Assembly (NCBI GenBank): GCA_029931535.1
Contig: JAQPZY010001501.1
Location: 1,372,501 to 1,436,500 of the forward strand
DNA: 64,000 bases
Origin: Margaritifera margaritifera
Taxonomy: Eukaryota; Mollusca; Bivalvia; Unionida; Margaritiferidae
Direction of reading: 5' to 3'
Shown here in pieces: positions 22,819 through 33,529 of this stretch (position 1 is the first letter of the stretch; every line of letters begins with the position of its first letter). The translations under genes were made by a program, and so were the position numbers. Under the pieces are notes generated by a model. The model was not told the DNA's origin and searched no databases. It was given only the letters and a program-made list of their open reading frames with translations.

Positions 22819-24120
22819 ATGGAATTCGAAGATTCTGATTACCTTTACTGTCATGATTACACAAGAGATGATTGTGAATACACTCAATGATTAGAAAATA
22901 TTAAACTCTATTTAGATAATTCTGATCTTTCAGCCGAAGGCTTTGCAACTAAAACCCCAGTAATTGAAACTTTCGTTAATGAATATTAAGAACATATTAA
23001 GTATGAATTGAACATAGGTAAAGTTCAATGTAAACTAATTAGAACTCATTTATACATTCGAGAGAGAATTGTTTTAAATTTTAAAATAAACAAAGAATTA
23101 ATACAAATATCTAAAAAGTGTAAACCCAGACGTATGTTGTCACCTAACTATATTGCTACTCAAACAGGAGGAAGTGATTTTCTAAGGCCTTTAGGTTGTT
23201 AAAGAGAAGAAAATAAATGGAAAGAACCAATTAGCAAATAAAAATGAAAAGGACACATATTTATTAACCCTGCATTTGAAGACGATGTGTTTTCTACATT
23301 ACAAGACAAGGAAGAAACACAACGAAAAGAGCTTCACGAGCCAAAAATTACAAACAGAACACAAGTTAGAAGAAATTATTTATGTTGCAAGAGAAATACG
23401 TAACGACTTTATCAAGGGAAATATTATCTGAAAAAAAGTTTTATAAAGAGGTTATACCCAAGAGGGAAATGTTAACAAAAACTGTTTAATTATCAAGAAG
23501 AAAGAGAATCCAGAGATTTGTGAGTGTTGTTGATTTTGTAAGTTCAAAAATAGTATATATGACCACAGACATTGAATTGTATGACAGCAAAATAGACAAA
23601 TTAAAAATAATACCAACAAAACAAAAGATAAAGATACCAACACTAGATTAAAAGAGAAATTGCCAACTTATGAGAGGAAAAGAACAAAATTAGGCGGTCA
23701 TTTAACAGTTTTAGAAAATACCTTTAGAGCAAATATTAATAACAATGAGTCAAAAGTTCAAAAGGTTTCAGAAAATGGATCCTATTAGGCAAAAGGTTAC
23801 AAACAACTGACTCAAAGTAAAGGTGTATCAAATAAAACTGTTTTTACAGCTATTAGTTTGATATCAGCAACTCTTGGTCTAACCATATCACATTCTGCAT
23901 ACGGTTTAACTGGAGGAGGCGGAAAAGGAACATGTGGTAGTGGTAGCGGTGGAGGTAATTGCACAGGTTCATTCATTGATAAATTTTAAAGAGGTGTGAA
24001 CAATATTCACAACTATTTGTTTCAGTTAGCTAAAAGAGCAGAAACGTCATTGTTTGGTATCAATGACAGTGTAGTAAGCTGGCTTTTTATATTGCCTGGA
24101 AAGTTATTTCTTTATTAGCT
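22819..24120 (+). pseudogene. Gly-rich hydrophobic Polinton-block protein, copy A
   Basis: ATG at 22,819 starts MEFEDSDYLYCHDY, followed by an open stretch at about 23,008-23,199. Further on come a charged middle part and GGHLTVLENTFRANI near 23,692. Then follow a hydrophobic helix (AISLISATLGLTIS, about 23,850-23,891), a glycine-rich linker (GLTGGGGKGTCGSGSGGG, about 23,907-23,960) and a last hydrophobic segment VVSWLFILPGKLFL near 24,070-24,110. The homologue at 43,349-44,330 shares the GHLT and hydrophobic parts. Two membrane-active segments around a flexible Gly linker fit a virion or membrane-disrupting accessory protein, but that is inference. Frames change at least three times. Confidence 0.55.
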
Positions 24121-24349
24121 GATAATGTTTTTTTTTATTCTTGCACTAATTAGCTTCTTCTTTTACCAAAAGTTTTTAGTTTGTAACCACGAGAATGCAA
24201 AGAAAAGAGCTCCAAGAAAAGTAAAATATTTATTACCTATTCAGTTAATCTATTTCAAAAAGTATATTACGCCAGTTCCAGCAAGAATAAACATAGTTAT
24301 AAATGCTTGTCTACTTGTATCATGATCTATGTCTATTCAATCCTGAGCT

Positions 24350-25060
24350 GTTTTAGTTGTGATTATAAGATTTTCACTATTTTCATCTTTCTTATCTACA
24401 TAATTATTACTCACGTTCTCTTCTTTTATTTCAGTTACTCCGTAATCTATCTTTTGAATAATATTTGGAGACTATTTACCAGTTGCTCGTATTATATTCT
24501 TCACCAAGTCGGTATGTATAGTAGTATTTATTCCTAGATTAAATATATCTGATGACTTTTTAAAACTGTTGTTGTACCCAATAATGCTTCCCGTATTCGT
24601 CACCATATCACTTGGTAACAACAATATACCATAATCACTAATAGCATAGTTTAATCTATCTTTTGAATTTGAAATATATTGCTGAAATGTTATTATAATC
24701 TTTTCATCTGAATCATAAATTTGCCCTTCTTAAATTAAGTTTTTAAACAATTTGTTTTTCAGTGTGTCGTGAGCAGCAGAAACAGACTATGTAATAGTTT
24801 TCAAATTTTTCTTGAGCACCTGAAAATACATGTCACATACGACTTGATACTTTGATCTAGTCTATATATTATTTCTTTTGTTAGTCCGTTGCTATTTAGT
24901 ATATAAAAAAAAAAAAGAAGCACGTCCCATTTTCACATCAGTCATAAACACTGAAATTATTTATTCATCTGGAATTGTCTCCAGTATTCAACTGTTCTAG
25001 CTACGTAATTAGAATGTCCTTCGTATGCACTTACCACATCAACTGGTGTAAGTTCTCAAA
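24350..25060 (-). pseudogene. Unrecognised Polinton-block gene on the minus strand
   Basis: The block begins (highest coordinates) near 25,040 with SRKYYDFRTVPRGF, a stop, then DVVSAYEGHSNYVARTVEYW down to about 24,955. After a poorly preserved middle with an A12 run, an open stretch of about 125 codons with a single stop spans roughly 24,740-24,350. It includes QQYISNSKDRLNYAISDYGI, LLLPSDMVTNTGSIIG and GINTTIHTDLVKNIIRA. Composition (Asn, Ile, Thr, Tyr; few Cys) would suit a structural protein. The plus-strand frame at 24,307-24,537 is its shadow. I do not recognise the family; a capsid-type role is only a guess from position and length. Confidence 0.45.
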
Positions 25061-25124
25061 AGCCCCGAGGTACAGTTCTGAAATCGTAATATTTTCTTGA
25101 AAATTGATGTAAAAAAGGTTGAAC

Positions 25125-25560
25125 GGAGGGTGGTAAAAAAAAAATTGGGTGTGCGGTGCACGGGTGGTAGTATTATGCTAGATTAGGACACCCCCACCCC
25201 CCCTATTAAAAAAAATGGCAGAGGATTGGAAGCCTCGGATTTTTTTTTTAAAACTGTGGAAGGTAGAGTGGCTTATGACCTGCCCCCCCCCCCCCCCCTC
25301 ACAAACACAAAGTATGGTGTCAAAGGATTTTTCAAGACGTTTTTGTGAGGGATAGGGTGGCTTCGAATTTTTCACAAATAAGTTTTGGCGGGGAGCAAGG
25401 TGACCTAGGATTATATTTGCTTGAATATGATGGGAGTAGGGTGGCCTAGGTATTTTTTTTTTTATAAATATTTTATAAATATTGTAAATTTATCATAGGG
25501 TATTAGTGTTTGAAATTTTAAAAAATTGGGTGTGGAGCCTAGAACGCACCCAATCTGTGC
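25125..25560. repeat. Diverged dispersed repeat rich in homopolymer runs
   Basis: Repeated modules of a GGGTGG/GGGTGGC core followed by A or T runs (A9, T9, C17, T13), for example at 25,129, 25,241, 25,282 and 25,443. AAAAATTGGGTGTG occurs at about 25,142 and again at 25,523. The latter can pair with CACCCAA at about 25,546, making a small hairpin. It has the look of a decayed mobile element. The minus-strand frame across it is not coding. Confidence 0.5.
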
Positions 25561-26159
25561 TCATTCTTTTCTCCTTTTCTTGGTCTGGTACATTACAGTT
25601 GTCGCACTTAAAATAAGCGCGTAACACACATAATATTCTTTTTTCCCCATTAAACACTCCTTATACACGTGTTTATCCTGCTGATAACAATCCGCCGTTC
25701 TCCAGAGATTCATCACTCCGCTTGAGCAATTTATTAACGAAAGTCTTAATTTCATTGGTTAATAGCTGTGCGACTTTCAATCCTCGAGTGGTCATGCACG
25801 TGCTGGAAGAGTTTATACTGGCTGGCTGTTAAAACGTTCATATGGCGAAACAGATGCATGCGCTTCTAATGCGTCTCTTTGCTCCAGTTTCAAATTTACA
25901 ACTAGGAGATGAATTTGTGCGTAGATATGGCCATCGGACGTAAACTATTCCTTTAACTGTAAATTGGTAGTTTATCATGCCCAAAAGCACGTTTACGAGC
26001 ATTCAAAAGTGCATGCAGTAAAAAAACAAAAAAACAATAATAATAATTTCGTAAAAAAATAGAGATATATTTCTTCCATATCCTATTTGTGATATGTGCC
26101 GAACTTCATCCATTTTAATGCTGCGTATTCACGAAGCGTTCAGATACTGTACAATCTAA

Positions 26160-26245
26160 GTAGTGTTATTTTAACCGCATCTCTCTGTCTTTGTCTGTCT
26201 CTGTCTCTCTGTCTGTCTATCTGTCTGTCTGTCTGTCTCTCTCAC
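26160..26245. repeat. (TCTG/TCTC)n simple repeat
   Basis: Mixed tetranucleotide run centred on TGTCTGTCTGTC at about 26,190-26,240. Confidence 0.9.
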
Positions 26246-26267
26246 TGTATGAGAGCTAAACATTTTT

Positions 26268-26566
26268 AACACCAAGCACGAGGTGTTGGATTTGGATCCT
26301 GGCGAAGAAATGTATGCATTTCTTTAAACTTGTATCTACATTTCATATTTTACTGGTTTGACAATTTGGCTTTTGTGTTTAGCTCATGGCCATATAGGTT
26401 TTTGTATCCTATGTATATACTATCCTATTTAGAATGATGAAACTTTATGAATGGGATACAATTTGGTGAAAACTTCACCCTCATTGCAAAAAGTTTGTAA
26501 CACCAAGCACGAGGTGTCGGATTTGGATCCTGGCGAAGAAATGTATGCATTTCTTTAAACTTTGTA
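26268..26566 (+). repeat. Pair of about 68-bp direct repeats
   Basis: A 68-bp segment at 26,268-26,335 recurs at 26,498-26,566 with very few changes (GTGTTGG versus GTGTCGG). Each holds AACACCAAGCACGAGGTGT, GGATCCTGGCGAAG and ATGTATGCATTTC. The 160 bp between them is unrelated. The conserved part includes CACCAAGCACGAGGTGTTGG, which can fold back on itself (AACACC with GGTGTT). Confidence 0.9.
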
Positions 26567-26761
26567 TACCGTCATGTTGTAAAATATTAAAATGTATTTA
26601 ACAATGGATACTTTACACTTATTCAATACCAATTGGTCCACTAATATTTAAAAAAGTAGATTTTCTCCACATTTAGTCTCAAAAAAAATAATAAGGTCTT
26701 TGCAACATTATTTTGGCTCTCCTGATAGATCATATATCTTCAACTAGTTTCATTCATGTGG

Positions 26762-26764
<3 letters not shown>

Positions 26765-26810
<46 letters not shown>

Positions 26811-26812
26811 GT

Positions 26813-26859
<47 letters not shown>

Positions 26860-26887
26860 GTATATAATATATATATATATATAAATG

Positions 26888-26949
<62 letters not shown>
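26765..26949. repeat. Structured (TA)n / TATATACATATAAATGTA array
   Basis: TA runs punctuated by a repeated GTATATATACATATAAATG block (at about 26,792 and 26,841) and a shortened third one, so the array grew by duplicating a larger unit. Confidence 0.95.
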
Positions 26950-26951
<2 letters not shown>

Positions 26952-27710
26952 CCCCACGGGTCAGGCTGACCTACTATACGATATGAGATTTTGTGTGCAT
27001 TTTCCTAATACTTTTGATTATATTATATTTTATATTACATTAATCTTAAGGATGCGAAGGAAACCATAATGTGAATCGGTATCAGGAAAAGGTGAGCACA
27101 TTTGAGATTTTGGTTGCTTTAGCAGCTGTGATGTCAGGCTGAACAAGATACATCTAATAACATTGACATTTAATCATATGGCGATAAAGAACGAATCTAA
27201 ACCAGTACTGCATGAAATTAATGTTCAGTATGACAGTGTAAGGTCTGCTAACTTTCAATGCTGAAGTGTGACCCCTTCCTTCCGGGGCAAAATGATGCAA
27301 TATTTGGAACAAGTGTTTCATCGACTAGGGCAAAGCTAATCCGTTTAAGATGCCCATATAAGTTCAACATAGTTAGGAATAGGACAAGCTGGATCGCTTT
27401 TCCTGAAATGAGAAACAAGTCTGCAGTATAGTTTGAAATATTTTTCATGCTATTGAAGTCAGTTTACAATAATAATAACTTTGGAGAAATGTTGACATGA
27501 CTAAGTCAAAATATTCGCTTGAATGATACTGCTAAATCAAAATGTTAAATATTTTTTATTTAATTTGCCTATAACATCTTATAAAAAAGGTATAACTTAA
27601 GAAGTTACTTAATTAAACCTTTGATTTAGTGTCAGAGTTACTCGAAGAAAACCTTGGCAAATAAAAGTGAATTTCTATGCAATCATATATTGTAATTTCC
27701 AAATCAGTGC

Positions 27711-27712
<2 letters not shown>

Positions 27713-27780
<68 letters not shown>
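27713..27780. repeat. (TA)n microsatellite
   Basis: Uninterrupted TA run of about 34 units. Confidence 0.97.
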
Positions 27781-27781
<1 letters not shown>

Positions 27782-28042
27782 TATTCATATAATATGCAGC
27801 TTGTTAGCTGGATAGCAATTGCTTTTCTATATGACTGAAATCGAAAATGTTACATTTCTGACTTGTTCGGTTGAAATTAAAGTCAATAGTTCCAGTAAGT
27901 GGAGAAATCTTTTTTTTATTTTCGTTGTAATGATTGCTTCAGTTATTTGTCTATTTTTTTTTAACGGCTACATATGCAAGTTCCTTCTTCATTCTTCTTC
28001 GTGTATCATGCATATGTTATCGTCAAGTATATTAGTGTCCGC

Positions 28043-28174
28043 TCCGTTTACATATCAGAAAATGTCCGGACCTAAGTTTGATCCGTCCTCTGGACTAAAT
28101 GGGATATGTAAACGGATTTGGTCCGGACTATCATGGGACCTGTTCAGGAGACAAGTACCATAAACTTGGTCCCG
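28043..28174. repeat. Nested inverted repeats (foldback structure)
   Basis: A perfect 14-bp inverted repeat, TCCGTTTACATATC at 28,043-28,056 and its complement at 28,103-28,116, with a 46-bp loop. The palindrome GTCCGGAC occurs at 28,064-28,071 and 28,121-28,128. GGGACC at 28,135 pairs with GGTCCC at 28,169, and GGACCTAAGTTT at about 28,069 nearly pairs with AAACTTGGTCC at about 28,163. It may be a decayed MITE. The 114-codon frame 27,819-28,163 runs through it and is not supported as a gene. Confidence 0.65.
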
Positions 28175-28761
28175 AGCAAAGTCTATTTCTAGACTGCTTG
28201 GTGTAGTAAATGTGTAGGTACTCTATTTTGCATGGCAGTTTGGTCCGAAATTAATTTATTATGTATAAACATCAGATTTAGTCCTCAATGTAAGGAACGA
28301 AAGTTGAGTGTACCAGATTAAGCCAGTGTTAAGTCAGGACTATTTTTTATATGTAAATAGGTCCATAGTTTCACCTCTTTTCCCATCAATATACTCATAA
28401 CCAAACCAGATAAAAATCGTATTTTGAGCCACTGAGATATCATAAAAGCGGACGTTATCTGTTTTGAGTATAACTGAATGCCACGTCTATGTGATGTTTT
28501 CAGACGCAGTGATATCAAAATGGCCGCAGCAGGACATTGGCAAGTTTAGCACCGAAACAAACGCTATAATAAAATCTACAGAAAATGAGATATGACAAGT
28601 GTTGAAACTGAGTAGACAATTTTAACTTCAGGCTTAAATTTATTTGTCTATTAACATTTCAATAGTTAAAAACAACCCACTTCGAGTTCAGCTCTAATTA
28701 TGAAGGAATTCAATAAATTCCTATCCTAATATCCTATTTAAACTTAAATTTTCGAACATTT

Positions 28762-29849
28762 ATTGCAGTGTCCGTACATTTAAAGATAAAACTACCTATT
28801 CCAGTGTTCATATATTTAAGGATAAAACTACCTTTTGCAGTGTCCATACATTTAAAGATAAAACTACCTATTCCAGTGTTCATATATTTAAGGATAAAAC
28901 TACCTATTCCAGTGTTCATATATTTAAGGATAAAACAACCTATTGCAGTGTCCATACATTTAAAGATAAAACTACCTATTCCAGTGTTCATATATATAAG
29001 GATAAAACTACCTATTACAGTGTTCATACATCTAAAGATAAAACTACCTATTCCAGTGTTCATATAAATAAGGATAAAACTACCTATTGCAGTGTTCATA
29101 CATTTAAGAATAAAACTACCTATTGCAGTGTCCATACATATTTAAGATAAAACTACCTATTCCAGTGTTCATATATTTAAGGATGAAACTACCTATTCCA
29201 GTGTTCATATATTTAAGGATAAAACTACCTATTTCAGTGTTCATACATCCAAAGATAAAACTACCTATTTCAGTGTCCATACATCTAAAGATAAAACTAC
29301 CTATTCCAGTGTTCATACATCTAAAGATAAAACTACCTTTTCCAGTCTCCATACATCTAAGGATAAAACTACCTATTTCAGTGTTCATACATCTAAAGAT
29401 AAAACTACCTACTCCAGTGTCCATACATCTAAGGATAAAACTACCTATTCCAGTGTCCATACATCTAAAGATAAAACTACCTATTCCAGTGTCCACACAT
29501 CTAAGGATAAAACCACGTATTCCAATGTCCATACATCTAACGATAAAACTACCTATTCCAGTGTCCATACATCTAGAGATCAAACTACCTATTCCAGTGT
29601 CCATAGATCTAACGATAAAACTACCTATTCCAGTGTTCATACATTTAGGGATAAAACTACCTCTTCTAGTGTCGATATATCTAAAGATAAAACTACCTAT
29701 TCTAGTGTCGATATATCTAAAGATAAAACTACCTATTCTAGTGTCGATATATCTAAAGATAAAACTACCTATTCTAGTGTCGATATATCTAAAGATAAAA
29801 CTACCTATTCTAGTGTCGATATATCTAAAGATAAAACTACCTATTCTAG
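28762..29849 (+). repeat. 36-bp minisatellite, about 30 units
   Basis: Head-to-tail units of 36 bp, each built from GATAAAACTACCTATT, CCAGTGT and a CATACAT-type spacer. Since 36 is divisible by three and the consensus has no stop in one frame of each strand, long false frames run on both strands (257 codons plus, 174 and 133 minus). One unit near 29,140 has an extra base that shifts the frame. The last five units (29,665-29,844) are identical, while those at the left end differ most, so the right end was homogenised or expanded last. Confidence 0.95.
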
Positions 29850-30334
29850 AAGCAGCCGACGTGATTTATATATTAGGTTACATCGAACAATTTTAAATGA
29901 AATAAAAAAAGAAAATTATCACTCTTATTTTTTTGAATAAAATACAAATTCGTTCCAACAACTTCAAAACAAAATAAGGAAGAGGTATTAAAAATACAGG
30001 AATATAATTATAAATGGGCTACAAGAATGGTCATTACTTATTTAAAAATGCATCATTCCTCAACGCGGTTTTCCACTGTATCAAACCGCATGGTCGAACA
30101 ATGAACTATGAAGGGAATTCACCCAGTCATGTGCCAGTGCTCGATTTGAATTGAAAAGTGCACTCTCTATATATCACGTCCAAAAAAGTTGTAAAAAAAT
30201 ACAAGTGCTGCTGTACAAATATAATGCAAGTTTCAATGTTTGTGCGGGCTAAAAATGTATTTATTTTACAGTTTGTTTCTTGCAAATATAACCATAGATG
30301 ATGGACGAATAATTCATCCAATATGCCATTCTTT

Positions 30335-30380
30335 TATATATATATATATATATATACAGAGAGAGAGAGGGGGGGGGGGA
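30335..30380. repeat. (TA)n, (AG)n and G-run cluster
   Basis: TA run 30,335-30,356, then GAGAGAGA, then about ten G. Confidence 0.93.
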
Positions 30381-31013
30381 GAAAAAGCTAAATAAGAGAG
30401 CACTTACAAGGCGAATACTCTCGGCTTTACAAGAAGTTATTTGAGTCTTTACTGATACGGTTTGGAGCACGTACTATTATCACCGTTGTAAATCACACAA
30501 TTTTTGACATCAAACGAGACTTTGTCAAAATTTCCAAAATATATGAGCTTAAAGTATCTATTCTGTTGGGTCGAGACCTTTTGTTGTTTGGGAATGATCG
30601 ATAGGAAACGATGCTTAAGGCCCGGGGTTTCTTTTGATCTCCTGGTCTGATTTACGATTTAAAGTTTTGATCAATCCGTCTATAAATTGGAAGCATTCAT
30701 ATGAGCCCTCTACGACTGTCGCTTATCGCGATTGCAGACGGACCTAGAAATCTGACAGCTTACTCCACACTAATATATGAGCATCACTGGATTGTGTGCT
30801 GATATTCGTATACCCTTTCAGCAGGGATTAATTGGACCCTGATAAATTGTGAACCTTTGTCTGGGGTCAAGAACACACCACAATCTGATGTTATCATGTT
30901 TAGCTAATAAAATAGCAGCCGATCGCCTATTAGGACATAGTGGTTGGAAACATATACACTGTACCAGAGCGCAACTTTATCTTTCAGGTGGAGGTCACAG
31001 ATATAAAAGACAA

Positions 31014-31105
31014 AATGTAATCACTAGTCACTGGTTTCATGATTAGTTTTGAGACAGAATGTAATCACTAGTGACTGGTTTCATGATTAGTTTTGAGACA
31101 GAATG
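31014..31105 (+). repeat. Tandem duplication of a 44-bp unit
   Basis: Units 31,014-31,057 and 31,058-31,101, then the first bases of a third. They differ by one base (CTAGTCACTGG versus CTAGTGACTGG). It lies at the end of an anonymous less AT-rich segment from about 30,600, which may be a decayed mobile element. Confidence 0.93.
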
Positions 31106-31350
31106 TATTTCTTACGTAAATTCTAAGTTTTGTATGTAGCTTTTGTCAGTGAGGTATGCGTTTCCAAATGCGTGTCTAATCATCGATCTATCTTTCTATC
31201 CATTTGCATATAAATGCCAGCCAAACGTTATCATTTTCGCAAAAGAAGGATAGTTGTATGAATTAATCACTTATATACCTTAATTACATATTCAATTGTG
31301 TGCACTATAATTTTAGCGCTTGTTTTTTCTGCTTTTTCTTCTTTTCGCTC

Positions 31351-31421
<71 letters not shown>

Positions 31422-31438
31422 TTGTAGTATTAGTATTG

Positions 31439-31472
<34 letters not shown>
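31351..31472. repeat. (AAT)n followed by (ATT)n, inverted arrangement
   Basis: About 23 AAT units (31,351-31,421), a 16-bp spacer, then about 11 ATT units (31,438-31,472). The two arms are complementary and could form a long hairpin. Poly-Ile, poly-Asn and similar frames across it are artefacts. Confidence 0.95.
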
Positions 31473-31473
<1 letters not shown>

Positions 31474-31959
31474 AACACAATAATGATACTAATCGTTTTG
31501 ATGATGCTTTTACTACTGTTCATATTTTTGTTGTCGATGTTTCTTTTGTAATGGATGTTATAGTTATTGTTGTTGACGCTGAGGCAGTGTTGGTGGTGGT
31601 ATGGCTGGTGAAAGCAAAAGTTGTTATTGTTACTGTAGTAAATGTAAGAGAAGCGAGAGAAGAACAAGGAGGATGCATAATGACCTTTAATGTCTTTTAA
31701 ACCTGACAAATACTCTGATATATTTCTTTTTAAAAATCCCTTCATTCAAAATAAAAAAAACTCTAAATAGTATTTTTTTGTTAATTCATAAAGTTTTCCA
31801 GTCCTTAATATGCTGCAACATGCTTTTCTTTTACAATTTCGATAATTAATTCTACAGTAAGAAAAATGTATCGAAAAGCTTCTAAATATGTATGTATGTA
31901 TGCATGTGCCTCCCAAAGTCCAACCCCTCTTCCTCGTTGTGGGAGGCGGCAACAGACAA

Positions 31960-33180
31960 AGTGGGGGATTGCTGAGTTTGAGCGAAGTATGGTGGCAGAT
32001 TATCTCGCAGTGTCGTTACGGTAGCCATGAGTGCCGACTAGAATCCACCCTGAAGCGTGTTGGCAAACGGGCTCTAGTAAAGCTGCCTGATCCCAATCAC
32101 CCATCAGTGGATTATACCGATTACAGAAACCATGACGACGCCAGAAACTAAGGACCTGATTCAGGAAGATTCCTCCCCAGGATGATCAACGACGTGACCT
32201 GGACAAAGCCTTTTGGAAACTAGGCCGCCGACCACTCTTCTAAAGATTATGGTAACCATCAAGATAGAGACCTGGAAAATCATAACCCTATACAAGAGCG
32301 GGAAAACAGCACAAGTTACTAATGAAATGAGAAGGTAAAACATCAAATGATTGGCCACAGTGAAACTCGATGGAATGGAACAGGAAAAAACAAAGCTAAT
32401 TGCAGGAGAGGACAGAATATCATCTACTCCGAACATGAAACGAATGCTAAATGACATCACGCGCACACTTTCAGGGAAAGTAAGGAACCCATCGCAGTTA
32501 GTCAAAGACAAAGAAGGAACTTTACTCAGTGCAGAGGAGAAATGGCAACAACGATGACTGAATATTTCAAAGAAATCCTCACTAACAGAAATGCCTGACA
32601 TACTACCAGCAGGGGATCTTCTCTGAGACAACACGAACTCCCTGTCCAAAACAGAAAGCTCAAAGGCTCTGAAAACACTAAAAACATAACAAGATAACAG
32701 GCCCAGGTGGCATCCCACCAGAAACTCTTAAAGCTGACATTGAACAGACAACATGAATGATGACCAACTACTCCTTAAGATATGGGTAAGTGAGCAAGTC
32801 TTTACAGAATGGAAGAAGGGATATATGGTCAAACTGCCAAAGAAAAGAAATATGGCTCTATGTAAAAATTTGCGAGGAATTATGCTACTCTTAGTGCCCA
32901 GCAAAGTCCTCATCAAAGTCATCTTGGAAAGATTGACGATTTCTCTCGAAGCCAAAATGAGAGAAGAACAACTATGCTTACGCAAAGACAGCTCCTACAT
33001 ATACCACATCGCTACAGTGCGTATTATAATTGAACAATCCCTGGAATGGCAATCACCAATCTATGTGAACTTTGTGGACTTTGAAAGGGCCTTTGATAGT
33101 CTGGACAGGGAAGTAATCTGAGAGCTGATGCACCATTACGGAATCCTGGGGACAAACTGCAGTCCATTGTGAACAGCTGC
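31960..33180 (+). mobile_element. RTE-like LINE, 5' part: endonuclease to start of reverse transcriptase
   Basis: Non-LTR retrotransposon ORF2 relic. From about 32,250 there is an AP-endonuclease start (IKIETWKIITLYKSGKTAQV), then SETRWNGTGKNKANC near 32,361. A linker follows with ITRTLSGKVRNPSQLVKDKE near 32,455. Then come the reverse-transcriptase entry block EWKKGYMVKLPKKRN near 32,810 and RT motif A NFVDFERAFDSLDREV at about 33,070-33,117, with its catalytic Asp, ending at a stop. The frame changes several times. The minus-strand 185-codon frame at 32,161-32,718 is its shadow. Sequence 31,960-32,250, less AT-rich than its surroundings, is probably the 5' untranslated or N-terminal part. 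RT motifs B-C are missing because of an internal deletion. Confidence 0.82.
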
Positions 33181-33460
33181 CTCTGCCACCTCATCAACAT
33201 CCATGGCCAGAGACGATCCGTAACACCGACTTGTAAGAAACCACCGACCAGTTACCTATTCACCAAGAAATCTCTAAAAGGAAATGGGGTGGATCGGGCA
33301 GACACTGAGAAAGCCGCCAAACAACATCACTAGGCAGGCCAAAGAATGGACCCCCCCCCCCCCAGGCAGGGGAAAGATTGGCAGACCTGGCGCAGGTCTG
33401 TAGAGGAAGAGATCAAGGCTGCCAGAACAACGTGGGCCGAATTGAAGAGAACAACCCGAT
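33181..33460 (+). mobile_element. RTE-like LINE, 3' end of ORF2 after an internal deletion
   Basis: After a short poor patch, the C-terminus of the same ORF2 type resumes: GWIGQTLRKPPNNITRQAKE at about 33,288-33,347, then QTWRRSVEEEIKAARTTW at about 33,380-33,435. A C-rich run at 33,351-33,363 shifts the frame. The palm motifs B-C and thumb are absent, so well over 1 kb has been lost compared with a full ORF2. The element ends directly in a (GTAT)n tract, consistent with RTE-type elements that finish in short tandem repeats. Confidence 0.75.
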
Positions 33461-33497
33461 GTATGTATGTATGTATGTATGTATGTATGTATGTATG

Positions 33498-33527
<30 letters not shown>
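33461..33527. repeat. (GTAT)n microsatellite at the LINE 3' end
   Basis: About 17 GTAT units starting right after the LINE C-terminal sequence. It probably grew from the element's own simple-repeat tail. Confidence 0.95.

Positions 33528-33529
<2 letters not shown>

Noticed and set aside
26754..27069. Ile-Tyr-rich frames on both strands
   Set aside because: Translation of (TA)n repeats; the same applies at 2,339-2,647, 18,697-18,993, 40,393-40,614 and 58,495-58,872.
27819..28163. 114-codon plus-strand frame
   Set aside because: Low-complexity hydrophobic start and an end inside nested inverted repeats; no family resemblance.
28734..29896. Long open frames (133-257 codons) on both strands
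   Set aside because: They read a 36-bp minisatellite whose unit length is a multiple of three; the coded peptide is a simple 12-residue repeat on both strands.
31305..31745. 146-codon minus-strand frame
   Set aside because: Mostly poly-Ile/Asn from the AAT/ATT repeats.
32161..32718. 185-codon minus-strand frame
   Set aside because: It lies antisense to recognisable LINE endonuclease and linker sequence, so it is a shadow.
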